From Pinus tabuliformis (taxonomy: Eukaryota; Streptophyta; Pinopsida; Pinales; Pinaceae): a stretch of DNA of 64,000 bases. The DNA lies in the NCBI GenBank assembly GCA_031772625.1, contig CM062817.1, positions 949,156,327 to 949,220,326 of the forward strand, in the 5' to 3' direction. Under the pieces are notes generated by a model. The model worked only from the letters and a program-made list of their open reading frames with translations, ran no database searches and was not told the origin of the DNA. Position numbers and translations under genes: made by a program. How positions within the stretch are numbered: the stretch's first letter is position 1; each line of letters starts with the position of its first letter. Below are positions 1 through 10,059 of this stretch, in pieces.

Positions 1-1099
1 CTGCATCATCCAACTTGCTTACAGAAATCAGATTTCTGGCCAATGCAGGAATATGCAGAACACCCGGAAGTGTTCTAACCCTTCCACCTTGCAACTTCAA
101 CTTTACTTTTCCGCGACCAATGATTCTAGCCTTCCTATCATCTCCTAAGAAGACATCACCACCATAGTATTTCTCATACTCACAGAACCACTCTCTATGG
201 GGAGTGAAGTGAAAGGATGCACCTGAGTCAATCAACCATGCCTTATGATCTACATGTGTACTTGAAGAAGCCAAGTACACATCCCCACCTTCATCTGAGG
301 TGGTTTTCGTCTTTGCAGAAGGAGCATCATCAGATCCCTTTCCTTTATCAAGAGCTTTAGATTTACAGTCCATTTTGAAGTGCCCTTCCTTTCCACATTT
401 CCAACACACCAACTTTACAGGTTTTCCTGGAGATTTAGATCTCCCTCTAGATTTAGATCTCCCACTCGATGACTTATTTTTGTTTTTATTCTGGGACCGT
501 CCTCGTACAGACAAGGCATCACCATTCTGGCTTTCCATATTTTTCCGTCTCATCTCCTCCGTCAGCAAGGCTGAGACTATTTCATCAAACTGAAAAGCAG
601 TTGCATTGCTACCTATTGCAATAACTAGACTATCCCACGAATCTGGTAGAGAACACAACAAACTGATGCACTTATCTTCATTTGAAATTTTAATATCAAC
701 AGACGCTAACTGACTTACCACAGTATTAAATGCGTTCAAATGCTCTGTCACTGAGTCTCCATCCTTCATCCTCAGGTTATACAGCTTTTTCCGCAGGAAC
801 AGTTTATTCACCAGAGACTTAGATTGGTACAAAATCCATAACTTGTCCCACAAAGCCTTCGCCGTAGCTTCCCCTGATACATTCAGCAATACTGAATCTG
901 AGACACACAATCGTATTGTGCTCTTTGCCTTCCGATCCAACTTCTTCCATTCTTCATCGGTCACTCCCGTTGGTTTAGTACCTGGATCTACCGTGATCCA
1001 ATGATCTTTATCCACCAACAGATCCTCCATCTTGAGTTTCCACAACTCAAAACTCTGACCATTGAACTTCTCGATGTCTATCTTTCCGCTGCTCGCCAT
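1..1099 (-). CDS. Copia-1 gag-protease, N-terminal part of an intact polyprotein, runs off the window
   Basis: N-terminal part of a Ty1/copia polyprotein: capsid-like gag, then aspartic protease. The frame opens at ATG 1097-1099 (MASSGKIDIEKF) and stays open for about 366 codons to the window edge. In order it shows a UBN2-type gag, an Arg/Ser-rich stretch (SRGRSKS), a CCHC zinc knuckle (CWKCGKEGHFKMDC, about 357-398) and the protease active site (WLIDSGASFHF, about 200-235). All four zinc ligands and the catalytic DSGA are present. The start follows the primer binding site and LTR directly. Family knowledge: gag packages the RNA and the protease cuts the polyprotein in cytoplasmic particles. 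Integrase, RT and RNase H should lie left of the window. It is the least damaged element here, so probably the youngest insertion. Confidence 0.93.
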   Translation of the reverse strand, partial: MASSGKIDIEKFNGQSFELWKLKMEDLLVDKDHWITVDPGTKPTGVTDEEWKKLDRKAKSTIRLCVSDSVLLNVSGEATAKALWDKLWILYQSKSLVNKLFLRKKLYNLRMKDGDSVTEHLNAFNTVVSQLASVDIKISNEDKCISLLCSLPDSWDSLVIAIGSNATAFQFDEIVSALLTEEMRRKNMESQNGDALSVRGRSQNKNKNKSSSGRSKSRGRSKSPGKPVKLVCWKCGKEGHFKMDCKSKALDKGKGSDDAPSAKTKTTSDEGGDVYLASSSTHVDHKAWLIDSGASFHFTPHREWFCEYEKYYGGDVFLGDDRKARIIGRGKVKLKLQGGRVRTLPGVLHIPALARNLISVSKLDDA

Positions 1100-1207
1100 C
1101 TTCTTTCACCACCAGAATCGATCTCACAGATCTCCCACTGAGCAGGATCTACCACAGGCCCGAGCAAAACCCCTTAGCAACAAAGGCGTCCCCTTGAAGC
1201 CAAAACA

Positions 1208-1219
1208 GCTCCGATACCA
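1208..1219 (-). other. Copia-1 primer binding site
   Basis: On the minus strand this reads TGGTATCGGAGC, one base from the copia primer binding site that pairs with the 3' end of initiator tRNA-Met (TGGTATCAGAGC). It lies two bases inside the LTR, as expected for first-strand priming. Confidence 0.88.
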
Positions 1220-1548
1220 AATGTAGGTTTTAACCCCGTACAGAAATTACTTGCATATGAATTCTAAATCACAGAAAAATAAACAATGCGAGAGCATAAC
1301 ACATAAAACACATATACACAGAGATTTTCCCCTGGATCCAAAAACCGGGACTACCAGCTTGATTTTTCATTATATTCCTTTCAATGTTACAATACATATT
1401 TATACATGCCGAAGCATCCAATACCATGGATCGAAAACCATCGCGTCCAAAACCAACGACCGGAAAGAATAGGTAGCTTCGCCCAACCTAATATAGTGTC
1501 CAAAAAATTTTTTCTCGGGGTGCTACCCGGCCCCCTCAAACGCCCCGG

Positions 1549-1574
1549 ACAGGGGGGGCTGCCACCCCCCCTGT
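1549..1574. repeat. Hairpin with 10-bp stem in the Copia-1 LTR
   Basis: A perfect inverted repeat: acaggggggg at 1549-1558 pairs with ccccccctgt at 1565-1574 around a 6-base loop. The run of seven G gives single-strand folding potential on either strand. Confidence 0.9.
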
Positions 1575-1606
1575 GACCCCCCCGCTGCGCAATCGGCGCA
1601 ACGAAA

Positions 1607-1623
1607 GGGGGGCTCCGCCCCCC
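1607..1623. repeat. Hairpin with 7-bp GC stem in the Copia-1 LTR
   Basis: ggggggc at 1607-1613 pairs with gcccccc at 1617-1623 around a 3-base loop. A weaker 5-bp stem, tgcgc/gcgca, lies between the two main hairpins at 1586-1600. Confidence 0.88.
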
Positions 1624-1646
1624 CTCTAACCCCTCGGTTCACTACG

Positions 1647-3518
1647 TAGGTTAGTCGTGGAAAGAATATAATACAACCCAACAGACTCAAGCCAGAGGTT
1701 TTGAAGTGTTGTGTTAACATATTCCCCCCCATTGTCTGTACGGAGGTCTTTGATCTTTCTCTCTAACTGTGTCTCAACTAGTGCTTTGAAATCTTCAAAG
1801 TGCGCAAAAACATCAGATTTGGCTCTGAGAAGATACACCTAAGTATACCGTGAGAAATTATCAATAAATGTAAGCACATACCTTGCTTTGTTGATGGAAG
1901 GATGAAGAAAAGGCCCCATGAGATCACTATGGATCAAATCTAGAGGAGAGGATGCTCTGTGAGTCTTGCCAGTGTCAAACTTTTCTCTAGGATGTTTGCC
2001 AAGGACACACCCTTCACAAACTCCTTTGGAGAAACAGATATTTGGCAAGCCTTCTACCATCTCATGCTTGCTTAGCTGCTGCATATCCCTGTAATTTACG
2101 TGACCAAACCTCTCGTGCCAAAGCCTACTACTATCATCAACATGTGTAAGCAATATGGAAGATTTAGATTCAATACATTCAGAAAATGTATATAGTCTAG
2201 CTCCATTGTTTACCTCACCTGTTGCAATTTTGGAGTTGTTATGTAGGTCATATATGTTCACTGCATCTGGGGTGAATTCCACTCTATTTTTGGTGCCAGA
2301 ATGAGTGATATGATAAACCGAGAGTAGGTTTATCGAAATTTTTGGAACATGAAACACATCTTCAAATCTTCCGTGTAAAAGTTCCACTCTACCTTTTCCG
2401 GTGACCTCAATAGGTGAGTCATCTGCCATGAGGATGGGAGGTCCTTTGCATGCATCTAAAGAGGAATAGACTTCCTTTGCAGCAGCGATATGATGTGATG
2501 CACCAGAATCTATAATCCATGCATCAGGGGAAGGGTTAATTGCAACTAAAGCATGAAAATTGTTACCTTTTCCGTGTGGCAGATCCTCAGTTTTCTTCTT
2601 GGTGCCCTTAGGGATGTGGTCCCCAAGGTTGTGCTTCTGAAGGATTTCTGCCATTTGGTCAATTTGTTTCTTCATGTAGGAGGATTCCGGATGGAATCCT
2701 CGGTAAGAGTAGGTGCATTTGTCTCCTTTCTTCCCTTTATCGTTTCTGGAGCCGGAGGAGTCATTGAAAGGTTTGGTGTACCTTTCCTTCTTTGGATGGG
2801 AATCCGTTTCTCCCTTGTCTTTTTGCTACTGATTTTTGTGATTTGAATCAAATCTGTGATTTTTATTGTGCCTGCCATCATGCACAGCAAGTGCATGCGC
2901 TTTTGGAGGTTTGATTTTCCCCATGCCAATGAATTTATCTTGCTGAAAAGTGAGGGACTCCATGAACTCTTTTAGAGTAGTGTAGGATTTACCTGTTGCG
3001 AGCCTTACTGAATGAAATGTAGACACAAAGACGGAGTATTCTGGTCCAAGCTTTGACATGATAGAGAGAACTTGGCGACTCTCCTCCTTGGATTTGTCAA
3101 CTCCACAACCCTTGAGTTGCAGCAATAGATCATTATATTTTGTGAAGAAGTCTTGAATTCTGTCATAATTCTGTGGATCCAATGAGACTAGCTCCACTTC
3201 GAGTAGGTGTCCTTTCATCTCATCCTGTTTCACGTAGAGTTCAACCTTTTTCCAAATCTCATTGGGATTATTGCAGGCAGATAGATGAAACTGCAACTCT
3301 GGGGAGATGCACATGCATATGGATCTGTGGGCCTCATCCATGCGGTTGAAGTACTTGGATTTCTCTATGGCTGAAGTGGATTCCACTTCTGCAACCATGG
3401 CAATCTTGTATAACCCTTTTTGACGAAAGTATCGAGCCATTTGGTCCTTCCATTCATGATAGTTGTACGGTGTTAGGATTGATGCTTTGGGAAACTCCAT
3501 TTTTCTATCGATCTTCAA
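1647..3518 (-). pseudogene. Copia-2 gag-protease-integrase, one frame with two in-frame stops, cut by Copia-1
   Basis: A second Ty1/copia polyprotein. Gag runs from 3518 (a likelier start is MEFPKASIL at 3500), protease has WIIDSGASHH near 2510, the GAG-pre-integrase has RLWHERFGHVNYRDM near 2110, and the integrase begins with LIHSDLMGP and NGGEYVN. All pieces are in one frame, broken only by TAG at 2826-2828 and TAG at 1839-1841. The second sits where relatives have Trp (RYT-stop-VYLL), so it is probably TGG to TAG. The zinc knuckle near 2675-2720 has lost two ligands: CTYS for CX2C and a final Tyr for Cys. The integrase frame ends at the Copia-1 LTR. The remaining pol lies beyond the window. 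Confidence 0.88.
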
Positions 3519-3580
3519 TCTCCAACCTCTAATACCTGCAAAATGAAGTACTGGTGTGCCTTTTATCTAGCAACATGTGG

Positions 3581-3592
3581 GCTCCGATACCA
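3581..3592 (-). other. Copia-2 primer binding site
   Basis: Reads TGGTATCGGAGC on the minus strand, the same initiator tRNA-Met site as Copia-1, directly adjoining the LTR end at 3593. Confidence 0.88.
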
Positions 3593-4017
3593 TGTAAATG
3601 TGTTAGAAAACCTGTATGGATGAATCTAGCTAGTAAATGTTGAACACACAACTTTGTAGAGCAAAAACACTAAAAGAAATCAAAAGAACAAAAATAATTA
3701 TTGATTCAGAAATTAGGCTACAATGCTCGTGATATAGCATCACTAGGTGAAGAACCCAAGGTAATGCACCATAGTGGTGATCAATGAGAGGACTCAACAC
3801 CTATAGAAAGTTCCGGAGAGAATTAGCTAGTTGTGGTGTGAAAGGAGGAGCAAATTAGGGAGTAAATCATGCAAAAGAACTAGCTAGTTGCGGAGTGAAA
3901 GTAGGAGCAAATGAGGGAGTAAATCATGCAGAAATGATCTTGCATGTAACCCCATGCTCTAACTAAGTGTCCGCATGTGTCAGTGATGAAGGTCTTAGGT
4001 GTGTAGTACCTCCAACA
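3593..4017 (-). mobile_element. Copia-2 5' LTR, 425 bp
   Basis: Bounded by plus-strand TGTAAATG at 3593 and CCTCCAACA at 4017, giving TG...CA ends. It adjoins the primer binding site. A TATA-like GCTATATCAC lies near 3735 on the minus strand. The 3' LTR is not in the window because Copia-1 split the element. It has the same length as the Copia-1 LTR but a different sequence. Confidence 0.8.
3824..3937. repeat. 57-bp tandem duplication within the Copia-2 LTR
   Basis: Two imperfect copies, starting with tagctagttg at 3824 and 3881, each ending gggagtaaatcatgca. It lies upstream of the TATA-like site in transcription sense, where duplicated enhancer blocks of LTRs are usual; that role is inferred. 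Confidence 0.8.
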
Positions 4018-4751
4018 CATACACGCTGGTAGACCCATCATGTCATCACTATTTCTCTACGTGAAGGCTTCTCTATTTTCATGTACAAACTAACCTTTTT
4101 TTTGTTTTTTCTTCTCTAAAGAAAAACTCTCTTTTTTTTGTATAATTGCCCTCTTAATGAACCATCCGTATGTTGTACAAAGCAATATAACCCTGTTTGG
4201 TAATAGTAATCATGATTTTGTTTTCATGTCGCTTTGGTAACAGAGTGGTTTGGTTCGTCACTGGAACATACTGGAGAAGAAGCCAAAGTTGCGTTTGTTG
4301 TTGTAGAGATAGCCGCTTGAAAGTTCTATGACTTCCAAGCATTTATGCAGTGCGTGGTCATTTGGTCCATGGTTATCGGAAGGCAGTAAAAATCAATGCA
4401 AGATCTTTATTTTTTTAATTCTCGTGCAAGGAGAAAATGGAAGATTATCTTCATTCCGGTATCGCACAGGATGCGGGTTTTACTTCAGATTCTCGAGATG
4501 AACCGATTCTTTGCAATTGTGGCAAAGGTAGAACATCCGTAATCCGGCCGCAAAAGTAGTGAGTGAGTCGTACCAACAACAAACAGGTGTAGCAGTTGTT
4601 GTAGTTGGTGGTATCTGCGCTTGGGTTGGGTTCTGGGGTTTGCAGAAGTGGTAATTTATTAAATTCACAAGTTTGATAGTAATTTTTGTACATACTCAAA
4701 AAAAAAAAGTTTTTAAACATATATATGTATATATATACAGTTAAACAATTA
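4018..4751. other. AT-rich non-coding stretch
   Basis: Host-side flank of Copia-2. No convincing gene. It holds homopolymer runs near 4090-4140 and an AT dinucleotide tract near 4720-4738. Short open frames here lack domain features and are treated as chance. Confidence 0.6.
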
Positions 4752-4775
4752 ATTTAAATCATAATTACCAAATTC
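4752..4775 (+). repeat. Left arm of a 24-bp inverted repeat
   Basis: atttaaatcataattaccaa plus attc is the exact reverse complement of 7060-7083. Its last 15 bases are repeated directly after it (4776-4790). The pair may be the ends of a DNA transposon of about 2.3 kb, but I see no convincing target-site duplication. Confidence 0.7.
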
Positions 4776-4790
4776 ATAATTACCAAATTC

Positions 4791-6007
4791 AGCTGTATGG
4801 CGGAAAAAAATGAAAAAATTGGTAAATTTGACTGTTCTATTCGATTTGCGAATTAAAACGGCAATTTGAGTTCGACTTAGGTACGATGCGCTGCATATTA
4901 GAGTTCACGATATTAGCTTCTTCGCAGTTTTTTAATCATAATTACTGTGATTGGGATACGATAATAAATGATAATGGTGGATGTAGTTTTATGCGGTAAG
5001 AAATTTACAGGAAATGAAATACGTTCAAATTTATGATAATTATGTCTTTGTAGAGTAAAGTGAAAAACATAGAATTTATAATTTGTAAACCTAATTAAAA
5101 AAAATATATATATAATTTATAAACTTATAATGTGTAGATGAAAAATTTATAAATTATCTTGGTAAATAGAAAAAAATTGTTTTTTCTAGTTGAATTTTTT
5201 TATTAAGATTTTGAGTAAATATTAAATTACATAATTTAGTATATTGTATTATATTTAACATTTTATATTAATAGATGTTATTTTTATATGTTATACATTA
5301 TAAGTGGGATTGGTTTGATAATAAGTAATTAGCAATTGATAATATAAGTGTATATTTTTAAAGAATCTTTACAAATACTTAATTTACTATTTCATTATGA
5401 ACCTAAAATACTTGATAATGTGGAATTTAGATGGTTTATTGTAATGTGGATTTTTTATTTGGAAATTTATGCTATATTAAGTATCATATAATTAATGATG
5501 TAGGTGGGCAAATAGATCAAGACAAAATTCTCAAAACCTATTATCTTACTAAATATTCTAAATGTAAAACTAAGCTAATTGGTCCAATATATAATTTTAT
5601 ATGCAATAGTTATAATTGAAACAATTTTAAAACATTTTTTTAATATTTTCAATGTTATGAATTATACATTTCAATGATTTTTTTTTTTTCTCAATGAGTC
5701 TATTCCTATTATTTATACAAAAAAGTTACAGCAAGGCTGCTGCCTTGAAAAGTCTTGCCATGAAGTTGGCATTTTACAAAATTGTTCTTGATCTCAGTAC
5801 ACAGTAGACCTCCAGCATTATTTTGACTTCACATAAAACTCGAAACAGCGCTGAACATAAACGAAAACGAAACATCCACAGCTAGACAACGCTAGACATA
5901 AACGAAACATTGACTGACAGAGACCTGAAACATGCATTAACGTCGAGACTCAAAAAGGAGTCGAGCTCCTACTTCAGAAACTGCAAAGAGCGGAGACCCG
6001 GGCTGGA
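4791..6007. other. AT-rich non-coding stretch inside the inverted-repeat pair
   Basis: Mostly poly-A/T and TA-rich sequence, with no supportable gene. From about 5730 to 6007 the composition becomes more balanced and could be the 3' untranslated part of the reading frame that ends at 6008. Confidence 0.5.
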
Positions 6008-6967
6008 TCAGTCGTCCTCAGAGGTATATGGCTCCTCAATGACCCTACACCCGAATTGAAGTGAGTCCTCAGAGTCAGAATGATGAACCGCTGAGCCTGT
6101 TGGTTCTCCTCGAGCTGGCGCGCTTGGACCTGCAGTGGCTTCAGAATTCACCACAGAAGGACCTCCCATGACCTGGCGCTGATTGTCAATCGGATTTGCC
6201 GTCCTCTGGTCTGCAAGAACTCCAGGATGGGCCGCTCCCGAACCCCGGACATCTTCACATTTTTCAATTGTGACTGAAACTATGAAGGATGAGTTAGCTA
6301 AAGAACACGGGATGCGGTAGCGGACAGTGGGGTGAGCATTATGCTCACATTCATCATTCCTGACTCGCCCTCGACCCCTGCCTCTGCCACTTCTGGTGAC
6401 AGGGGGATTGCTACGACCAGATTCCAACGCGTCCGAGGAAGAGTATGAGATGGGGGTGGACCGCTGAGAGGTGGCGCGACCGCGGGAACCGCCACGCCTG
6501 CTCCCCATTCTGGGCCGTTCACGCGGCATGGTAATGTGCAGAGGCTTGTCAAAGGAGCAGATACACAGAGAGGAATGACAAAGAATCCAGTGCCCAGAGT
6601 GAAGCGGAAACAGAACCCCGACAAAACCGTAAGTACCTGGAACCAGAGCCCAGCGATTATGGAATGCTCTTGAGCCGAGTAAGGGTATGACAGGCCGAAG
6701 CTCGCTAACAGAATGGCTCAGGGATACACTCAAAGCAGCAACCCATAAGGCAGCAGTGGTCTGCGACGAAGCCGCGGGAATGATGAACTTATTGAACGCC
6801 ATAGCACAGATAACCAGGAGACTGTAGGAGGAAGTAAATGCCTTCATTAATATACTTGTGCGAGACCAGCTCGCCCATCCTGTGGCGCGCTTGGGCTGAC
6901 ACCTGCCCATTCGATGCGCCTCCATCGTACCGTACCACCTGTCAAACACCCGCATCCGGGATTTCAA
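6008..6967 (-). CDS. Unrecognised reading frame of 319 codons, possibly a two-exon gene starting at 6531
   Basis: I do not recognise this protein. The frame is open from 6967 to a TGA at 6008. The part before about residue 146 looks like chance translation. A better start may be MPRERPRMG at 6531, followed by an Arg/Gly-rich stretch (SRRGGSRGRA, then RSGRGRGRGR) and ending in an acidic Ser/Asp/Glu tail. A 75-base stretch from GTGAGC to TTTCAG (about 6270-6344) looks like a plant intron, with CTAAC about 20 bases before the AG; 75 is a multiple of three, so either reading stays open. GC content is well above its surroundings and it sits just inside the right arm of the 24-bp inverted repeat. 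It may be a gene carried by a DNA transposon, or a GC-rich chance frame. Confidence 0.35.
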   Translation of the reverse strand: MKSRMRVFDRWYGTMEAHRMGRCQPKRATGWASWSRTSILMKAFTSSYSLLVICAMAFNKFIIPAASSQTTAALWVAALSVSLSHSVSELRPVIPLLGSRAFHNRWALVPGTYGFVGVLFPLHSGHWILCHSSLCICSFDKPLHITMPRERPRMGSRRGGSRGRATSQRSTPISYSSSDALESGRSNPPVTRSGRGRGRGRVRNDECEHNAHPTVRYRIPCSLANSSFIVSVTIEKCEDVRGSGAAHPGVLADQRTANPIDNQRQVMGGPSVVNSEATAGPSAPARGEPTGSAVHHSDSEDSLQFGCRVIEEPYTSEDD

Positions 6968-7059
6968 TGATTTAAAATATTGGAAAAATGATATATTTGA
7001 ATATATGTAAGAGATATATTGCGGAATTTTTTCAGAAATTCGGATTCTAATTCAAATTC

Positions 7060-7083
7060 GAATTTGGTAATTATGATTTAAAT
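7060..7083 (-). repeat. Right arm of the 24-bp inverted repeat
   Basis: Exact reverse complement of 4752-4775. The 319-codon frame starts about 90 bp inside it. Confidence 0.7.
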
Positions 7084-7855
7084 AACAAAAATCAAGATTT
7101 CACCTCAAATTTTCTACCAGATTTCAACATAAAATCACACTAAAACCAACTTCTATTATCAATGCATTGCATTCCATAACCCCTCCTGTCTGGTCGATTG
7201 GATTTTATGTGGATCCGATGATCTGGTGCGCCACGAGATTTTAGGAGGCTTTCCAATCATGCCTTGTAAAATAATTATGGCGGTACCATAGGATCTCTAT
7301 GATTTGCTTTTGAACATCCTGGAACTCTGCGGCAAAAAGGACTTTGTCTTCAGGTTGCTTCCTACGGATTGAGATTAGAATGTGGCACGATTATGATTCA
7401 ATGTACTACTGTTCTACTGTTTAGGCAGTGATTTTGGGTTAGGGAATGAATATGGGTTTGCGTGTTTTTCGTTTTTGGAGTAATGTTGTTAGGTCTTTAT
7501 TAAATGTATTTGGGATTTTCCCGGTTTTCCTTCAATGCTGGTGGATTAGAGCCTGGTAAAACTGGGATTATGCAGGGGGACCTTTCGATTCAGTGGAGGG
7601 AAATGCAGAGTTAGGTTTGTAACATCTTCAAAGCTGAGGGAATGGGATTAAATGCGTTTTCGGTCTCTTGTTGATCTGGATTTTTGACGTGGGTTTCTGC
7701 TTGCTTTTGATGGATTTCTATCACAATTGAATGCCTGCTAATTATGAGAGATGAAAGATGCTGTTGGTCTGGCATGCATCGTGAGATGGTTTTGATATGT
7801 ATCGGGCTTAAATTATTCTAAAAGGATAATTAATTTACTACTATAAAAATTAAAA
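7084..7855. other. Non-coding stretch, no gene recognised
   Basis: Composition is less AT-rich than its neighbours around 7150-7780, but I find no long frame or domain on either strand. A short plus-strand run near 7287-7346 reads DLYDLLLNILELCGKKDFV without a start or matching neighbours. I make no call. Confidence 0.4.
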
Positions 7856-8225
7856 TATAAAATTATGTTGAGAAAATGTGTTAACCATATTTCTTGAGGG
7901 TGACAAATTGACGCATTTATGAACAGATCCATCATGATTTAAGACAGTCATTTCCCATAAACAAGTTTGACAAATTCATTTGTTTATCAACTAAATATAT
8001 TTCTATGAAACATAAAAAAAAATTCGCATATAACTTATATTATAAAATGATGTTAGGAGAATGTGTTAACCATATGAAATATGGGTGATAAATGGACGCA
8101 TTTATTAACCAGATCCATCCATGATGCAGATCCATCCATATACAAAATATAGTCATTTCCCCAAAACAAGATTATAAATTCATTTATTTATCAACTATAC
8201 ATTTTTTTGAAACATATAAAAATTT
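7856..8225. repeat. 185-bp imperfect tandem duplication
   Basis: Two copies start at 7856 and 8041 (tataaaattatg and tataaaatgatg). Both contain gtgttaaccatat, gacgcatttat and an acagatccat-type segment. No coding content was seen. Confidence 0.75.
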
Positions 8226-8338
8226 CAGTTGTGACCATGAGCAAACACGGATGGATATACATTTATAAGATACAAAACTTTCAATTCAAATTGTATAAAA
8301 AAATGGAGTACGAAGGCGGAATGAAATAAAATGGGCTC

Positions 8339-8778
8339 ACATCAGAATAATGTACGATTGATATAACAATTTTTTGGAATCTCTATTTCAACTAGGTAAC
8401 TAGAATTTTTCTGCATGTAACAATTATTTGGGTTAATTGATTAGTTATAGCGATGATCAGTTAGTTTGACAACTTAACCTTCCATTAGTTCCTTCAATAG
8501 TTAGAACTAGTTTAACTAACAATAACTCAATTTAACTGAATTAGATTGTTACAAATTAGCAACCACTCATGCTTTTCTAAACTCAAAGTCTCCAACTCAC
8601 AATAACTCAATTTAACTGAATTAGATTGTTACAAATTAGCAACCACTCATGCTTTTCTAAACTCAAAGTCTCCAACTCAAATTAACAGAGTAAAAAAATC
8701 AAGTAATCTCAGTTAACGCCTTCCAAAATTTCTGATAAAATGGAAATTCATTTTTCCTGTTTGACTAAAGCAAAATCA
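8339..8778 (-). mobile_element. Truncated copia LTR, same family as the Copia-3 LTR
   Basis: Matches the outer part of the Copia-3 LTR (28072-28458) from cacatcagaat to gcaaaatca. The inner part and the rest of the element are missing at the left breakpoint, 8339. It abuts G-family LTR sequence on the right, so a copia had inserted in this G LTR as well. It contains an 80-bp tandem duplication. Confidence 0.7.
8521..8680. repeat. 80-bp tandem duplication, two nearly identical copies
   Basis: 8521-8600 and 8601-8680 differ at a single position by eye. The related Copia-3 LTR near 28266 has only one copy, so the duplication arose in this copy, and recently. Confidence 0.92.
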
Positions 8779-8853
8779 AACTAATATTTTCTTGTTGCAT
8801 TTTTCAAAAATTACTTAAGAATCAAAAACCTTTGGTGATAATTTTATCTTACC

Positions 8854-8979
8854 TCGAAGAGGAACTCGTGGATTTAGTTCGCAGTTGGGAGGAATATGCG
8901 AAGATCCCAAGAAATTTCGAAGAGGAACTCGTGGATTTAGTTCGCAGTTGGGAGGAATATGCGAAAATCCCAAGAAATT
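8854..8979 (+). repeat. 63-bp in-frame tandem duplication in the LTR small reading frame
   Basis: Two copies start at 8854 and 8917, each reading EEELVDLVRSWEEYAKIPRN, with one base different. The unit duplicates the start of the small sense frame found in every G LTR. 63 is a multiple of three, so the frame is kept here, but it fails shortly after at 9017. Confidence 0.9.
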
Positions 8980-9823
8980 TCGTCATTCAGGTTAGGATTA
9001 GAATACACTTTCTTTGAGTTAAATGTTAATTTCTATTTAGATCCTAGTGATGATAAAGGAATATATGTTTCCTCGAAGGGTGGGGGAATGGTAGTAAGAT
9101 AGGTTTATTGATTCTAATTCTTCTTGAGGAATTCATTTGATGTTTGCATGTTTTGTATTGTGCTATAATGAGTTTTGGGTTGTGTATTTTGTTTTGTTAC
9201 GATGAGATATTTTTTCAAGTATTATTGTGATGGGAGAAATTATGAATTTCAGACCGTACCTAATAAAAGGCGCGATGCAGATGTAGCTAAAGAGTTGAAG
9301 AAATTGATCGAAGAAGGGGTTGAGCTAATATTTTTTTTCTCTATTACTCCTGATTTTAGTACAGTCTCTTTTTCCTAACGATATGTGTCCAACAACTGTA
9401 ATTAGATCGACCATATAATAAGGAAAAAATATTATTGCTCCATACATTCATAAGGCAGAGAAGAATCGAGTAATACAGACTAGGATGAAAGGTATGGAGG
9501 TATGAAAAGAAAAATTATGTAGCTTGGAAAAAAGACGCTACATGAGCCACCGCAAGATTTTAAATTCATTTGAAATGGTTCATTTTCTTATATATGTTCA
9601 GGATGAAGCCAATTGGAAAGAAAGAATTTGGATTTACAATAATATGCTTACATAAAGGAGAGAAAAAAAAATATACAGATGATACGAATTTATAAGTACT
9701 GAAATTAAAGAATGATCAACAAGAAAATAAAATATGGCAAGGATTAATTTTCCATTACCTGATACCTCAACAGATTTAATCGGGGACGGGGGCGCGGGCG
9801 GAAGACTCTTACGAAGGTAATTG

Positions 9824-9862
9824 TTAAGGTAAAGGCCCACTCCAGTAAACTCCTACCAATCT
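9824..9862 (-). other. Antisense LTR gene, exon 3 copy (G1 5' LTR)
   Basis: Minus-strand segment after the acceptor GGTTTTGTAG, reading RLVGVYWSGPLP then TAA. It matches exon 3 in the G2 5' LTR (30910-30948) and G1 3' LTR (22459-22491), which also stop right after the conserved PLP. Confidence 0.45.
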
Positions 9863-9979
9863 CTACAAAACCAAGCATAGGTATTATAAGCAACTAAAAA
9901 GGGAAAGAAATAAAATTATTCAATAAAGATTTCGTCCGAAACCCCACTCGTAAATCTAATAAGTGGGAAAACTGTTTAC

Positions 9980-10059
9980 CCGTGGAGAGTGCATTGGGTA
10001 AATTACTTTAGATTTATCGTGATTCCAAGTGGGCGTTGAAGTTGTTGACTTGTAGCCGG
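9980..10059 (-). other. Antisense LTR gene, exon 2 copy (G1 5' LTR)
   Basis: Exactly 80 bases between acceptor GTTCTCCAG and donor CGG|GTAAAC. The frame is open, with STPTWNHDKS in its middle. Its exon 1 partner (about 13932-14050) is now 3.9 kb away because of the insertion, and the exon 1 donor has decayed. Confidence 0.5.

Larger units (their letters stand above)
1222..1646 (-). mobile_element. Copia-1 5' LTR, about 425 bp, with a GC-rich hairpin block
   Basis: The inner edge is set by the primer binding site: plus-strand TGTAGG at 1222 is the CCTACA end of the LTR. The outer edge is set by loss of the Copia-2 integrase frame near 1647, where the terminus reads CACTACG, one base from the expected inverted terminus. 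A TATA-like CTATATTA lies at about 1488-1495 on the minus strand. Upstream of it, 1525-1640 is very GC-rich and holds two strong hairpins. The second LTR is outside the window, so LTR identity and the target duplication cannot be checked; the outer edge is good to a few bases. Confidence 0.75.

Noticed and set aside
300..593. 97-codon plus-strand frame
   Set aside because: Mirror of the Copia-1 zinc-knuckle region, whose minus-strand frame is clearly the coding one.
4490..4560. Plus-strand CNCGKGRTSVIRP resembling a GRF-type zinc finger
   Set aside because: The later Cys residues and the conserved Asn-Pro-Gly part are absent and a stop follows; too short to support.
6298..6624. 108-codon frame overlapping the 319-codon frame
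   Set aside because: Different frame of the same GC-rich segment, without start context or recognisable features.
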